NCBI RefSeq assembly: GCF_023805255.1
Contig: NZ_JAMSCK010000004.1
Coordinates: forward strand, 496,001 to 560,000
From: Gramella jeungdoensis
GTDB taxonomy: Bacteria; Bacteroidota; Bacteroidia; Flavobacteriales; Flavobacteriaceae
Length of the DNA: 64,000 nucleotides
Direction: 5' to 3'
Shown here: positions 11,200 to 21,804 of the stretch, one piece after another
How positions within the stretch are numbered: the stretch's first letter is position 1
How the letters are laid out: each line of letters starts with the position of its first letter
Notes under the pieces: generated by a model
Told to the model about the DNA's origin: nothing
Database searches by the model: none
The model's input: the letters and a program-made list of their open reading frames with translations, nothing else
Program-made: the position numbers and the translations under genes

Positions 11200-14121
11200 A
11201 TGAAAAAAAAATTAATCATTCCTATTTTCTTATTGGTCCTCCAAGTCTTTTATGGCCAGGACGATCAAATAACTGTTAGCGGTATAGTGACTGATTCCGA
11301 GACAGGAACCCCAATTCCTGGAGTTAATATTCTTGAAAAGAATACAACGAATGGGGTTATGACGAATTTCGATGGTGAATATACTATTCAGGTAGCTACG
11401 AATGCTATTCTGGAATTTTCATTTCTGGGTTACGGAACAAAAGATTTAGCTGTAAATGGTAACAATACCATAAATGTCACTTTAAGCACCCAATCAGCTG
11501 ATCTTGACGAAATAGTGGTCGTCGGTTATAGTTCTAAAAAGAAATCTGACATAACCTCATCGGTATCTGAGGTGGATGGAGATGAACTCACGGACGTCAC
11601 ATCACCTGATGTCTCTACAATGCTACAGGGAAAGGCTTCTGGAGTCCAGATCGTTCAGGGATCTGGACAACCAGGTTCCACTCCCGCAATTAGAATTAGA
11701 GGGTTATCATCGATTAATGGTAGTGTTAGCCCTTTATGGGTGGTCGACGGAATGATTGTTCATGGAACTCCAAATTTAAATCCAAACGAAATAAAATCTA
11801 TTTCGGTACTAAAAGATGCCTCTGCTACAGCATTGTATGGATCTCGTGGAGCAAATGGTGTCGTGGTCGTAACCACTAATCAAGGTACCAGCGGTGTGGA
11901 TAAACTAAATTTAAGCTCGAGAGTAGGATTCTCCTATTTGAATCAGGGAAATTTTGAGGTAATGAATTCACAGGAAATGTATGATTATTATCAGAATTTC
12001 AGTAATCAAGATGCAATACCAGAAGGAATCACGGAAGATGTGTTAAATAATGACTTTGATTGGATAAATAATGGTACACAAACGGGAGTAGTACAAGATC
12101 ATAATATAACGTTCACAGGAGGAAAAGATAATTCTAAAACCTTCATTTCGCTAGGACTCTATGATGAAACCGGTGCGGTTAAAGGCTTTGATTACAACCG
12201 CTTAAGTTTTCGCTTAAATCATGATTACGAAGTTTCAGAGCGATTTACTTTAAAGCCCAAAATAGCTGTTAATTATAGTACTCGGTTTAGTCAGCAACAT
12301 TCACTTTATCAAATGTATCTAAATATGCCTTGGGATAGTGCCTTTGATGAAGAGGGAGGTATAATAGATCCTCAAAATCCAGAAGTTGTATGGTATGGAA
12401 GAGACAGAAGTAATTATTTGTACGATTTACAATGGAATTATAGTGAAAGTAATGAGCTTAATGGTTATGGTAATTTCGATTTTGAGTATGAATTAACGGA
12501 TAATTTAAGATTTATTTCTACGAATGGAATCACCTATTTTAGTACTAATGGAAAATCCTACACCGATCCCGCATCAAATAGTGGTCTAGCCAATAATGGT
12601 GCTCTTTCAGAGTACGGTCAGCGACGTATAACTACTTTTACTAACCAAATGCTTAAGTATTCCAATGTTTGGGACAAGCACACGTTAGGAGTACTAGCGG
12701 CTTATGAATATAACGATTACCAATATGAAAGTACAAGTGCTACAGGATACGGTATTATTTCGGGAACCGAAATTCTAAATAATGCAGCTACTCCAGCAGC
12801 AGTCGGAGGTTTTAAAAATGAATATGCATTACAATCCATTTTATTTAATGCAGATTATTCATATGATGAGCGATATCTAACCCAATTTTCAATTAGACGT
12901 GATGGCGCTTCAAATTTTGGAGAAAACCATCAATACGGAACCTTTTACTCAGGTAGTTTAGGATGGAACCTACATAACGAAAGTTTTTTCCAGGCAGACG
13001 ATATAAATCAATTTAAATTAAGAGTAAGCTACGGTTCTGTCGGGAATAGACCTAGTTCTCTATACCCTCAGTATGGACTATACAATTTAAATAATACATA
13101 TAACGGATATCCTGCTACGACACCTTCACAATTAGGAAATGATGATCTATCATGGGAAAAATCTTATCAAACAAATATAGGTCTTGACACGCGCTTCTTT
13201 GATAAACTTAGTGTTTCTATAGAATATTATAATAAAGACACCTCAGACCTTCTCTATTTTGTAAGCCTTCCCTCCACTACTGGATATACTGGCTATTGGG
13301 AAAATATTGGAGGTGTTAAGAATAATGGTTTTGAAGGTAATATTGCTGTAGACATTGTATCGACAGAAAATGTATTCCTAAGTGCCACAGGAAATATAGG
13401 ATTTAACACCAACGAGGTAACTGAACTGTTCGAAGATCAACAAATTGACCGTGGCACAAAAATCTCAAAAGTAGGGGAAGATTTTAATTCCTGGTTTATG
13501 AGAAAATGGCTCGGAGTGGATCCAGAAACTGGAAACCCTCTATGGGAAGTTGTTAATCCTGAAACTGGCGAAAGATCTGAAACTACTGACTATAATGCAG
13601 CTACCAAGCAAATCGTTGGTACCTCTTCCCCAGATTTCTACGGTGGATTCGGAACAAATTTTCAATTAAGAGAATTTACCTTGACAACGAATTTTGCTTT
13701 TTCTTATGGAGGCGAAATTTATAATTCAAGTAGGGAGTTATATGATGCCGATGGCGCCTACCCTACATATAACCAACAGGTACTGGCTGAGGCATGGACT
13801 AGATGGGAAGAACCTGGAGATATCGCTACTCACCCAAGATTAGTATATGGAGGTAACAATCTATCCAATAAAACCTCCTCAAGGTATTTAGAAGATGGCA
13901 GTTACCTAAGACTTAGAAATATCCGTGCAGGCTATACTATTCCACAGAATTTAAGTAATGAGGTAGGTTTATCCAATGCCGAAGTTTATATCTCAGGCGA
14001 CAATTTACTGACTTTAACCGGTTATTCCGGCATGGATCCGGAAGTCGGTGCTGACGGGTTTTCCAGTACTCTATACCCGGTTTCTAAGAAGTTAATTTTT
14101 GGAGTCAACTTAACCTTTTAA
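11200..14121 (+). CDS. susC: SusC/RagA-family TonB-linked outer-membrane transporter
   Basis: A 973-residue SusC-like porin. The order is signal peptide (1-19, ending FYGQ), a carboxypeptidase-regulatory-like domain (about 24-100, VSGIVTDSETGTPIPGVN), a TonB-box-like stretch DEIVVVGY, plug domain with the family signature RIRGLSS and LKDASATALYGSRGANGV, then a beta barrel ending in an aromatic-terminated strand (FGVNLTF). It imports oligosaccharide across the outer membrane using TonB energy. It is 10 bases from susD and heads the plus-strand GalNAc block. Confidence 0.96.
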   Translation: MKKKLIIPIFLLVLQVFYGQDDQITVSGIVTDSETGTPIPGVNILEKNTTNGVMTNFDGEYTIQVATNAILEFSFLGYGTKDLAVNGNNTINVTLSTQSADLDEIVVVGYSSKKKSDITSSVSEVDGDELTDVTSPDVSTMLQGKASGVQIVQGSGQPGSTPAIRIRGLSSINGSVSPLWVVDGMIVHGTPNLNPNEIKSISVLKDASATALYGSRGANGVVVVTTNQGTSGVDKLNLSSRVGFSYLNQGNFEVMNSQEMYDYYQNFSNQDAIPEGITEDVLNNDFDWINNGTQTGVVQDHNITFTGGKDNSKTFISLGLYDETGAVKGFDYNRLSFRLNHDYEVSERFTLKPKIAVNYSTRFSQQHSLYQMYLNMPWDSAFDEEGGIIDPQNPEVVWYGRDRSNYLYDLQWNYSESNELNGYGNFDFEYELTDNLRFISTNGITYFSTNGKSYTDPASNSGLANNGALSEYGQRRITTFTNQMLKYSNVWDKHTLGVLAAYEYNDYQYESTSATGYGIISGTEILNNAATPAAVGGFKNEYALQSILFNADYSYDERYLTQFSIRRDGASNFGENHQYGTFYSGSLGWNLHNESFFQADDINQFKLRVSYGSVGNRPSSLYPQYGLYNLNNTYNGYPATTPSQLGNDDLSWEKSYQTNIGLDTRFFDKLSVSIEYYNKDTSDLLYFVSLPSTTGYTGYWENIGGVKNNGFEGNIAVDIVSTENVFLSATGNIGFNTNEVTELFEDQQIDRGTKISKVGEDFNSWFMRKWLGVDPETGNPLWEVVNPETGERSETTDYNAATKQIVGTSSPDFYGGFGTNFQLREFTLTTNFAFSYGGEIYNSSRELYDADGAYPTYNQQVLAEAWTRWEEPGDIATHPRLVYGGNNLSNKTSSRYLEDGSYLRLRNIRAGYTIPQNLSNEVGLSNAEVYISGDNLLTLTGYSGMDPEVGADGFSSTLYPVSKKLIFGVNLTF

Positions 14122-14131
14122 AAATCAAAAG

Positions 14132-15772
14132 ATGAAAAATATATTTTATTTACTAAGTATTATAGGCTTATTATCAAGCTGTGACATAGAAAGATTTCCT
14201 TACGATTCGGTTGAAACAGAGGAACTGCTTGCGAGCGAAGGAGGATTAGAATCTGCTACCTTGGGCAATTATGCTATTCTGAAAGGTGATGCCAACGGAA
14301 ACGGTTTCGCCCAGCAGTTACACCGACTTAGTGAGTATCCTGGAGATAATGTTTCCTTAAGTGGTACCACCACTGACCCACTCTTTTATACTTATAACTA
14401 CAATAATATTGCTACCAATTCTAGGACAAATAATTTTTGGATTTCTTCTTATAGAGCAATCGTAGGAGCCAATAAGGTTATTGAATTAGCCGAGGAAGGC
14501 CGTTCACCTGAAAGGGATCAACTAATTGGAGAGAATTACTATCTAAGAGCTTTAACTTATTTTCAATTAGCTAACATTTTTGGGCGGCCTTATTCTCACG
14601 GAACTTCCAATCTCGGTGTGCCGCTCAAATTGACTTCAGATATTAATGATTTACCTGACAGAAATACCGTTGGTGAAGTTTATTCCCAGGTGGTTTCTGA
14701 TTTACAGAAAGCAGAATCTTTAATGAATGAACCAAGAGAAAACCCCTATGCTTCTAAAGCAGCAGCTCAGGCTTTACTCTCCAGAGTTTATTTATATATG
14801 GGTGAGAATCAGAAAGCAATTGAATATGCAGATAAAGTTATAAACTCCGGTAGATTTAGTCTTCTGAGCAGTTCCCAACTTCCTGATTATTTTCAGATGT
14901 CTCCTGAGGATAATCCCGAAACAATATTTGCTTTCCGCTTTTTAGAGGAATCTGATTATAATCACGGATGGTATACTGTTGGTTCTCTCTATGCTAGCAT
15001 TGAAGGAACAGGCTGGGGTGAAATGTATGCATCAAGATCATTTCTTGATCTCATTAACAGACATCCTGAAGATGTAAGAAAATCTTTTATTGATCCTCAA
15101 TATATAATGGACGAAAATGGCAATAAGGTTCCAGCGGTATTTTGGATAGATGAGAATTTCAAATATCAATTCAGAGTCATCAGTGAAAGAGGAGATAAAC
15201 TATACATAACTCATAATGAAACGGAAAAAGAAATTATCCAGGATCAAGATGGCAACTATTACTTTAATGATTCCGCGGGAAACAGAATAGATGTAACAAA
15301 AGATTACGATGTATATAAAAGAAACGGATATCCCAGATATTATATTCTAAAAACTTCATTGCAGGAGGGCGTACCACATTTATGGTCCCCTGTGGTTTCT
15401 AGACTAGGAGAATTATATTTAAATAAAGCAGAAGCTTATGCTAAGTTAGGAAATACTGAATTAGCATTAGAAAATGTTAATGTTATCCGGGAAAGAGCTG
15501 GAATCCCAATTTATGAATCGCCAGCAGATTTTCCTGAGGGCTCAGATATTCTAGACATAGCACTTACCGAAAGACGACTTGAGCTTGCTTTTGAGGGACA
15601 TAGAAAGTTCGATGTCTTTCGTAATAATAGGACAATGAACAGGGAGTATCCTGGAACCCATCTTTTAGGCAATAACCCATGGGAAGTAATTCCGCCAAGT
15701 AGTGATAGGATTATTGAATATATTCCAGAGAGTCAAATTAATGTGCAGCCATCTCTTCAACAAAATCCATAA
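14132..15772 (+). CDS. susD: SusD/RagB-family nutrient-binding outer-membrane lipoprotein
   Basis: A 546-residue SusD homologue. The lipobox is LLSSC with Cys17. Tetratricopeptide-like helices (for example AAAQALLSRVYLYMG) and the C-terminal RagB segment ALTERRLELAFEGHRKFD are characteristic. The protein caps the SusC barrel and captures glycan at the cell surface. It lies between SusC and the DUF3472-type lipoprotein with gaps of only 10 bases, so the three are co-transcribed. Confidence 0.95.
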   Translation: MKNIFYLLSIIGLLSSCDIERFPYDSVETEELLASEGGLESATLGNYAILKGDANGNGFAQQLHRLSEYPGDNVSLSGTTTDPLFYTYNYNNIATNSRTNNFWISSYRAIVGANKVIELAEEGRSPERDQLIGENYYLRALTYFQLANIFGRPYSHGTSNLGVPLKLTSDINDLPDRNTVGEVYSQVVSDLQKAESLMNEPRENPYASKAAAQALLSRVYLYMGENQKAIEYADKVINSGRFSLLSSSQLPDYFQMSPEDNPETIFAFRFLEESDYNHGWYTVGSLYASIEGTGWGEMYASRSFLDLINRHPEDVRKSFIDPQYIMDENGNKVPAVFWIDENFKYQFRVISERGDKLYITHNETEKEIIQDQDGNYYFNDSAGNRIDVTKDYDVYKRNGYPRYYILKTSLQEGVPHLWSPVVSRLGELYLNKAEAYAKLGNTELALENVNVIRERAGIPIYESPADFPEGSDILDIALTERRLELAFEGHRKFDVFRNNRTMNREYPGTHLLGNNPWEVIPPSSDRIIEYIPESQINVQPSLQQNP

Positions 15773-15782
15773 ATAGAAGTTC

Positions 15783-17585
15783 ATGACATTATCGAAACTT
15801 AAACTTATACCATTCTGTTTTCTTTCTGGATTTATTCTACTTATATCCTGTTCAGCTGATGCTACGTACTTTCAAACTAATAAAAAGGGATCTGAAGAAT
15901 TGGTTTTGAATATATCTATACCACCTGGGGGTAATACCTGGGTGGTAAATGATATTTCCGCCAATAGCACTTTAATCTCGGAAGAAGGAGTGAAAAATTG
16001 GGAAAACTCTGATCATCTTTTAAGAACATATTTCAAGGTAAACCAATCCGGTTCTTTACATGTAGGTCTGGAAATAAAAGTTCCAAAAGGGCAATCCAGA
16101 ATAAAAGTAACTTTAGGAGATGAAAGCAAAGAAATATCTGTTAACAATACAGATTACGAAGTTATACCTGTTGGAATATTTAATCTTTCTTCTTCAGGTT
16201 ACCATAATATTCAAATTCAGGGTCTTGAAAAAGAGTCGAATATCTTTGGTGAAATTAAGAATTTTGTAGTTGGGGGAAATGCTACTTCATCTGGTTTAAC
16301 CATGGTTGATGATGACTTTTATTGGGGACGGAGAGGGCCTTCTGTTCACCTTTCTTATGACATCCCAACCGAGAAAGATATTCAATGGTATTATAATGAA
16401 GTTACAGTTCCAGAAGGCCAGGATAAAATAGGTTCTTATTTCATGTCTAATGGTTTTGCAGAAGGATATTTTGGGATGCAGGTAAATTCTGCATCTGAAA
16501 GGAGGATTTTATTCTCAGTCTGGAGTCCTTATGAAACGCAAAACCCAGATGATATTCCGGAAGACTATAAAATTATATTATTAGGAAATGGGGAAAATGT
16601 CCATGTGGGGGAGTTTGGCAATGAAGGCTCCGGAGGTCAAAGTTACTTGAGATATGATTGGAAAGCAGGCAACACCTATAAATTTCTTTTAAAAGGTGAA
16701 CCTTCTGAAAACAATTCAACTGATTACACTGCATATTTTTACGCTCCGGAAACTGGTGAATGGCAACTAATTGCAAGTTTTAGACGTCCTTATACATCCA
16801 CTTACTTAACTAATTTTCATTCATTCTTAGAAAATTTTTCTACAGAGCATGGCTTCGAAGAACGTAAAGCTTTATATGAGAACCAATGGGTGAGAGATAT
16901 CGATGGTAATTGGATTGAAGCAACTAAAGCAAAATTTACTGCTGATGCTACAGCCAGATCAGGTAATCGATTAGATTATGCAGGAGGACAGGAGGAAAAT
17001 CGTTTTTTTCTAAAGAATGGAGGTTTCTTTTCAAATAATACATTAATTGATTCAGAATTCGAAAGAAGCCCTAATAGCGAAGCTCCCAGTATTGATTTTT
17101 CATTGCTGGAAACACCATTGGTTCAAATTTCCGTGGAAGAGCCCTCTGAAGATTTTTTTGATAAGACGGAATGGGAGGTTATAGATTTTAGTTCTGAAGC
17201 TATACAGGGAGAGGGTGATAACGGATTAGCTTCCTTGATATTAGATAGTAATGCAGGGACCTATTGGCACTCTTGTTGGTCAGGTTGTCATTCAGAACAG
17301 ACCTATCCACATTTCCTTACAATAGATCTTAAATCAACTTACGAGGTGAATGGTATAGTATTTCAGCAAAGAAATGGCTCTCGAAAAATACAAGACCTAG
17401 AAATTTTATACAGTGATGATGGTGAAAACTGGTATTCTTTAGGCAATTATATTCTAGAAAATTCCAGCTCCACTCAAAGTTTTAATTTACCTGAACCTGT
17501 TTCTATGAATTACTTAAAATTAATCGCAAATAGTTCATATGATGGTCAGGAGTTTGCGGCTTTAGCTGAAGTCAGTCTCTTTTAA
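15783..17585 (+). CDS. DUF5077/DUF3472-type lipoprotein with C-terminal discoidin domain (probable surface glycan-binding protein)
   Basis: A 600-residue lipoprotein (lipobox LLISC, Cys23). Three parts are visible: a jelly-roll-like N-terminal segment (about 35-145, DUF5077-like), a middle segment with DYWGRRG-like FYWGRRGPSVHLSYDIP typical of DUF3472 (about 175-390), and a C-terminal F5/8 type C (discoidin) domain (about 460-600). No glycosidase motif is evident. It occupies the slot directly after SusD where SusE/F-like surface glycan-binding proteins are found, so a binding role is likely. An uncharacterised enzymatic function for the DUF3472 part is possible. Confidence 0.82.
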   Translation: MTLSKLKLIPFCFLSGFILLISCSADATYFQTNKKGSEELVLNISIPPGGNTWVVNDISANSTLISEEGVKNWENSDHLLRTYFKVNQSGSLHVGLEIKVPKGQSRIKVTLGDESKEISVNNTDYEVIPVGIFNLSSSGYHNIQIQGLEKESNIFGEIKNFVVGGNATSSGLTMVDDDFYWGRRGPSVHLSYDIPTEKDIQWYYNEVTVPEGQDKIGSYFMSNGFAEGYFGMQVNSASERRILFSVWSPYETQNPDDIPEDYKIILLGNGENVHVGEFGNEGSGGQSYLRYDWKAGNTYKFLLKGEPSENNSTDYTAYFYAPETGEWQLIASFRRPYTSTYLTNFHSFLENFSTEHGFEERKALYENQWVRDIDGNWIEATKAKFTADATARSGNRLDYAGGQEENRFFLKNGGFFSNNTLIDSEFERSPNSEAPSIDFSLLETPLVQISVEEPSEDFFDKTEWEVIDFSSEAIQGEGDNGLASLILDSNAGTYWHSCWSGCHSEQTYPHFLTIDLKSTYEVNGIVFQQRNGSRKIQDLEILYSDDGENWYSLGNYILENSSSTQSFNLPEPVSMNYLKLIANSSYDGQEFAALAEVSLF

Positions 17586-17716
17586 AAAATAAGAATTGGT
17601 TTAATCAAAAGCTATTGATTATTGGAGCGTTTAATCCTGATATTTGGTCTTGTGATTATTAGGAAACCATAAAAATAATAAAGGAATAAAATCATTTTAA
17701 TAGTCTTTAATGATCT

Positions 17717-18967
17717 ATGAAAAATAACGGTTTATATTTATTTAATTATAAAATACTCGTACTTCTTCTATTTACTCAGAATTTTACCCAAGCTCAAAAT
17801 AGACAGTTAGCTCCCACTCCACCCATGGGTTTTATGACATGGAATTACTTTGCAGATGATATCACGGAATCTGATGTAAGATCAATTGCTGATGCGATGA
17901 TAGAAAATGGTTTGGTAAGCCTGGGATATGATCACATTTTTATAGATGATGGCTGGCAGGGAGGTCGTGATAAACGAAATAATATCATACCCGATCCAGA
18001 GAAATTCCCATCTGGCATAAAAGCACTTGCTGATTATCTTCATAGTAAAGGAATGAAATTAGGAATTTATTCAGATGCCGCCCAATTAACCTGTGGAGGA
18101 TATACGGCAAGTTACGGTTTCGAAGAACAGGATGCTAAAACTTTTGCAGATTGGGGAGTAGATTATTTAAAATATGATTACTGCGGAGCTCCTGCAGATC
18201 AGTCCACCGCTATTAAAAGATATAAGAGAATGGGCAAAGCTCTCCAAAATTCAGGAAGAGATATTGTATTTGCAGTCTGTGAATGGGGTCAAAGAGAACC
18301 ATGGAAATGGGCAAATAATGTAGGTGGTCATTTATGGCGTACTACATACGACATCCGAGATAAATGGAGTGCAAATGCTCCTCCAGGAACAGATTTACAC
18401 AAGGAAGGCATTGGTTACGGGATCTTAGATATTCTAAATATAAATGCCGAGTTAGATGAATATGCTGGTCCTGGAAACTGGAATGATCCTGACATGCTGA
18501 TAGTGGGGCTAAATGGAAAAAAAGGGCCCTCTGGAGATCTTGGTGGAACTGGGTGTTCTATGGTGGAATACCAGAGTCAAATGAGTCTTTGGTGTTTAAT
18601 GGCAGCTCCATTAATGATTAGCAATGATATCAGAAATATGGATGATGACACGAGAAAAATTTTAATGAATAAAGATATTATTGCCATAGATCAAGATCCA
18701 CTTGGTATTCAGGCAAAACGTATTATCAATAATGATAATCTGCAGGTTTTTTTAAAATCCCTTGAGAACAACGAATATGCTATAGGAATATTGAATACAA
18801 CAAAATCGAATCTATCAGGTCAAATTAAACTTTTAGAAATTGGTCTTAGGGGGAAATTTAACTTCTACAATGTTTGGAGTAAAGAAGAACATAAAAATCA
18901 AAACGTGATAAAATATGATCTTGAATCTCATGAAACATTAGTTCTCCGACTTACCAAACGGAACTAA
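17717..18967 (+). CDS. GH27 alpha-galactosidase / alpha-N-acetylgalactosaminidase
   Basis: A 416-residue GH27 enzyme with a signal peptide (about 1-26, ending TQAQ). The (beta/alpha)8 barrel starts at PPMGFMTWN. The nucleophile is D154 in LKYDYC and the acid/base D212 in TTYDIRDKW, both in the family positions. A C-terminal beta-sandwich follows. It is 131 bases after the surface-lipoprotein gene and 43 before GH123. GH27 includes both alpha-galactosidases and alpha-GalNAcases; sequence alone does not settle which. Confidence 0.92.
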   Translation: MKNNGLYLFNYKILVLLLFTQNFTQAQNRQLAPTPPMGFMTWNYFADDITESDVRSIADAMIENGLVSLGYDHIFIDDGWQGGRDKRNNIIPDPEKFPSGIKALADYLHSKGMKLGIYSDAAQLTCGGYTASYGFEEQDAKTFADWGVDYLKYDYCGAPADQSTAIKRYKRMGKALQNSGRDIVFAVCEWGQREPWKWANNVGGHLWRTTYDIRDKWSANAPPGTDLHKEGIGYGILDILNINAELDEYAGPGNWNDPDMLIVGLNGKKGPSGDLGGTGCSMVEYQSQMSLWCLMAAPLMISNDIRNMDDDTRKILMNKDIIAIDQDPLGIQAKRIINNDNLQVFLKSLENNEYAIGILNTTKSNLSGQIKLLEIGLRGKFNFYNVWSKEEHKNQNVIKYDLESHETLVLRLTKRN

Positions 18968-19010
18968 TTTTTCAAATCCGGGTTTTCTGAGATTACTTAA
19001 AAAGGTTTCT

Positions 19011-20807
19011 ATGAAAAAGATTTATTGTTTAATATATATTTTATTTACGCTTCCCTTATTATCACAGGAAAAAGAAGGGATTACTCATTCAGGTCAATTA
19101 ACAGGAAACCCTCCTTTTCCGATCGAAAATTATTCCGAATTAGATAACCCGAAATCCACTTCCGAAACTTTATGGAATAAAAAGAATAGAACTTTTGTAA
19201 GTTGGGCAAATACAGATGTGAGATATAATAAAGAAATTCCTGCCCCTATAGCCCTATCACAAGAAACCTTGCATCTTTCGGCCTGGAAAGGAGAGCAGTT
19301 GAATGCCCAATTAATTATTTCCGCTCACAGGAAATCACTAGAATTAAATTTTGAAATAAGTGATTTGAGTTCCAGTCAGAGTAAAATTGAAAGTAAGAAT
19401 ATTACGGGGGGTTTTGTACGGTACGTGATGACCGATGAGTTAAATAAGGATGGTAAAGGAGCTTGCGGCCCAAGGAATCATAAGGAATTTGATTCGACTC
19501 TGGTAGCAGATCCCATTGATCATCTTAACGATCGTTTATCTATTGCCAAAAACACCACAAGGCCAGTTTGGGTAACCATTAATGTACCCAGGGATATTAC
19601 TAAAGGAAAATATACCGGTGAGATTAAAATTAGAGATGGAGATCGAATTTTAAAAAAGTTAGGTCTCGAAATAGAAGTTCTGGATCGAGTATTACCTAAG
19701 TCCGAAAACTGGAAATTTCACCTAGATCTCTGGCAAAATCCCTATGCTGCAGCCAGATATTATCGTACTGATCTATGGTCTGATGAACATTTTGCAGCTA
19801 TGAAGCAGGATCTGCAGCATTATGTGAATGCTGGTGGAAAATCAATTACGGCTTCTATAATGAACCGACCATGGAACGGCCAAACTTATGACCCATTTCA
19901 ATCTATGGTCACATGGCGTAAAACTATTGATAATAAATGGAGTTTTGATTTTACAGTATTTGACAAGTGGGTGGAATTTATGATGGACCTTGGAGTAAAA
20001 AAACAAATAAATTGTTATTCCATGGTACCGTGGCGACTGGCCTTTGAATATTTTGATGAAGCTTCGAACTCTATGAAGACCATAGAAACCAAACCAGGAG
20101 AAAAAGCATATAGTGAAATGTGGGGAGCCATGTTAAAGGCTTTCGCCACCCATTTGAAGAAAAAAGGCTGGTTTGGGAAAACCTATATATCCATGGATGA
20201 GCGCCCAATGGATGTCATGTTAGAAACAATTAAATTAATAAAATCAGCTGATAAGAACTTCAAAATATCTTTTGCGGGAAGTTTCCATAAAGAATTATTA
20301 GAAAGAATTGATGATTACTGTTTGGCCTTAGGTGAAAATTATCCACAAGAAATTTTAGGTAAAAGACAGAATCGAGGAAAAATAAGTACATTCTATACCA
20401 GTTGTGCTCACCCACGACCAAATAGTTTTACTTTTAGTCCTCCGGCAGAGACCGCATGGTATGGATGGTATGCAGCGGCGACAGGGCTCGATGGTTATCT
20501 TAGATGGGCGTATGCGAGCTGGCCTTTAGAACCTCTTTTAGACAGTAGATTTAGCACATGGGCGGCCGGAGACACTTACCTTGTTTATCCCGGCGGCAGG
20601 ACTTCAATTCGATTTCAAAAATTATTGGAAGGTATTCAAGCTTATGAGAAAATTAAGCTTCTTCGAAGAGAATTTATAGAATCAGGCGAGAAAGAGGATT
20701 TAAAAAAATTAGATACCCTTTTAAATGGTTTTGCAAGTTCCGAGATAATAGAAAAGGACGTTGCTCAATCCATTAAAAAAGCTAACATCCAATTGAACTC
20801 ATTCTAA
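19011..20807 (+). CDS. GH123-like (DUF4091) beta-N-acetylgalactosaminidase
   Basis: A 598-residue exported protein (signal peptide about 1-18, ending PLLS). An N-terminal beta-sandwich is followed by a barrel domain of the DUF4091 type, now linked to GH123. The adjacent acidic pair D396-E397 in ISMDERPMD fits the substrate-assisted Asp-Glu pair of GH123, which hydrolyses beta-GalNAc from glycolipids and glycans. ETAWYGWYAA and LRWAYASWP in the C-terminal half are also typical. It ends the plus-strand block. The AgaS, GH109 and GH27 neighbours support GalNAc specificity. Confidence 0.85.
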   Translation: MKKIYCLIYILFTLPLLSQEKEGITHSGQLTGNPPFPIENYSELDNPKSTSETLWNKKNRTFVSWANTDVRYNKEIPAPIALSQETLHLSAWKGEQLNAQLIISAHRKSLELNFEISDLSSSQSKIESKNITGGFVRYVMTDELNKDGKGACGPRNHKEFDSTLVADPIDHLNDRLSIAKNTTRPVWVTINVPRDITKGKYTGEIKIRDGDRILKKLGLEIEVLDRVLPKSENWKFHLDLWQNPYAAARYYRTDLWSDEHFAAMKQDLQHYVNAGGKSITASIMNRPWNGQTYDPFQSMVTWRKTIDNKWSFDFTVFDKWVEFMMDLGVKKQINCYSMVPWRLAFEYFDEASNSMKTIETKPGEKAYSEMWGAMLKAFATHLKKKGWFGKTYISMDERPMDVMLETIKLIKSADKNFKISFAGSFHKELLERIDDYCLALGENYPQEILGKRQNRGKISTFYTSCAHPRPNSFTFSPPAETAWYGWYAAATGLDGYLRWAYASWPLEPLLDSRFSTWAAGDTYLVYPGGRTSIRFQKLLEGIQAYEKIKLLRREFIESGEKEDLKKLDTLLNGFASSEIIEKDVAQSIKKANIQLNSF

Positions 20808-20833
20808 TAATCCTTTTGGTCCTGATCAATTTT

Positions 20834-21595
20834 CTATTCCGCTATTATCACCTCAATATTATGTTTATTGAGATCTTTAATTATCGTTGAAGTAATAGCG
20901 CTATCTGTAACAATTTTATCCACCTTATCAAAATCACATATAAATGCAAATCCAGCTTTTTTAAATTTTGATGAATCAGCAACAATTATAACTTCTTCCG
21001 CTATATCGATCATTAACTGATTTAAATAAGCCTCCTCCATGTAGTGTGTGAATACTCCATGATCCAGTTTTATACCATCGACCCCCAGGAAAAGCTTATT
21101 ACAAAATAGCTGCTTGAAATTTCTTTCCGCCATTGGTCCTACTAGTGACATGCTAAACTCCTTCAAATAACCCCCTGGCATATACACATCTAAATTTTCG
21201 CAACTGGATAAATTATTTACAATATCCAATGCATTACTGATCACTGTTAAGCTTCTAAACTCCTTTAAATTATTTGATATTTCAAAAGTAGTGGTCCCTG
21301 AATCCAGGATTATACTATCGTTATCATTAATAAGACTTACGGCTTTCTTTCCTATTTTTCTCTTCTGCTCGAGATTAATTTTTTTCTTTTCGTTTACAGT
21401 GAAAAGTATATTATTTGTTTTAAAGGCTCCTCCGTGCGCACGAATAAGCAAATTATTCTTCTCTAAATTATCTAGATCATTTCGAATAGTAACCTCACTA
21501 ACCCCTAATGACTCGCTTAATTCCTGAACAGTAACCTGACCTCTTTCATCAAGTTTCTCTAAAATAAATGATCTCCGCTGTGCTGTTTTTTTCAT
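20834..21595 (-). CDS. DeoR-family transcriptional regulator (AgaR-like)
   Basis: A 253-residue DeoR-family repressor. The N-terminal winged helix-turn-helix (about 6-58) contains VQELSESLGVSEVTIRNDL, and the C-terminal DeoRC sensor has the DSGTTTFE phosphate-sugar-binding signature. Such proteins usually sense a phosphorylated intermediate, here perhaps galactosamine 6-phosphate or tagatose phosphate. It converges on the GH123 gene and is divergent from the symporter. The shared CTTACGTATA sites at 10900 and 21805 are plausible operators. Confidence 0.92.
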   Translation of the reverse strand: MKKTAQRRSFILEKLDERGQVTVQELSESLGVSEVTIRNDLDNLEKNNLLIRAHGGAFKTNNILFTVNEKKKINLEQKRKIGKKAVSLINDNDSIILDSGTTTFEISNNLKEFRSLTVISNALDIVNNLSSCENLDVYMPGGYLKEFSMSLVGPMAERNFKQLFCNKLFLGVDGIKLDHGVFTHYMEEAYLNQLMIDIAEEVIIVADSSKFKKAGFAFICDFDKVDKIVTDSAITSTIIKDLNKHNIEVIIAE

Positions 21596-21804
21596 GTAGC
21601 TTTAAAATAATTCGGATTGCAATATAATAATATTGAATACAACCCACTAGAAGATAATTCAATTGGAATCGATACCACTCCAAAACAAAAGTTTGTTAAT
21701 ATTTTTTTAATAAAATGTATAACATTAAACAAAGAATACGTCCTCAATTTGGGTAAATATAATATCTTTAAAACTTTCATTTTGTAAAGAAAAAATGTTT
21801 TTTC

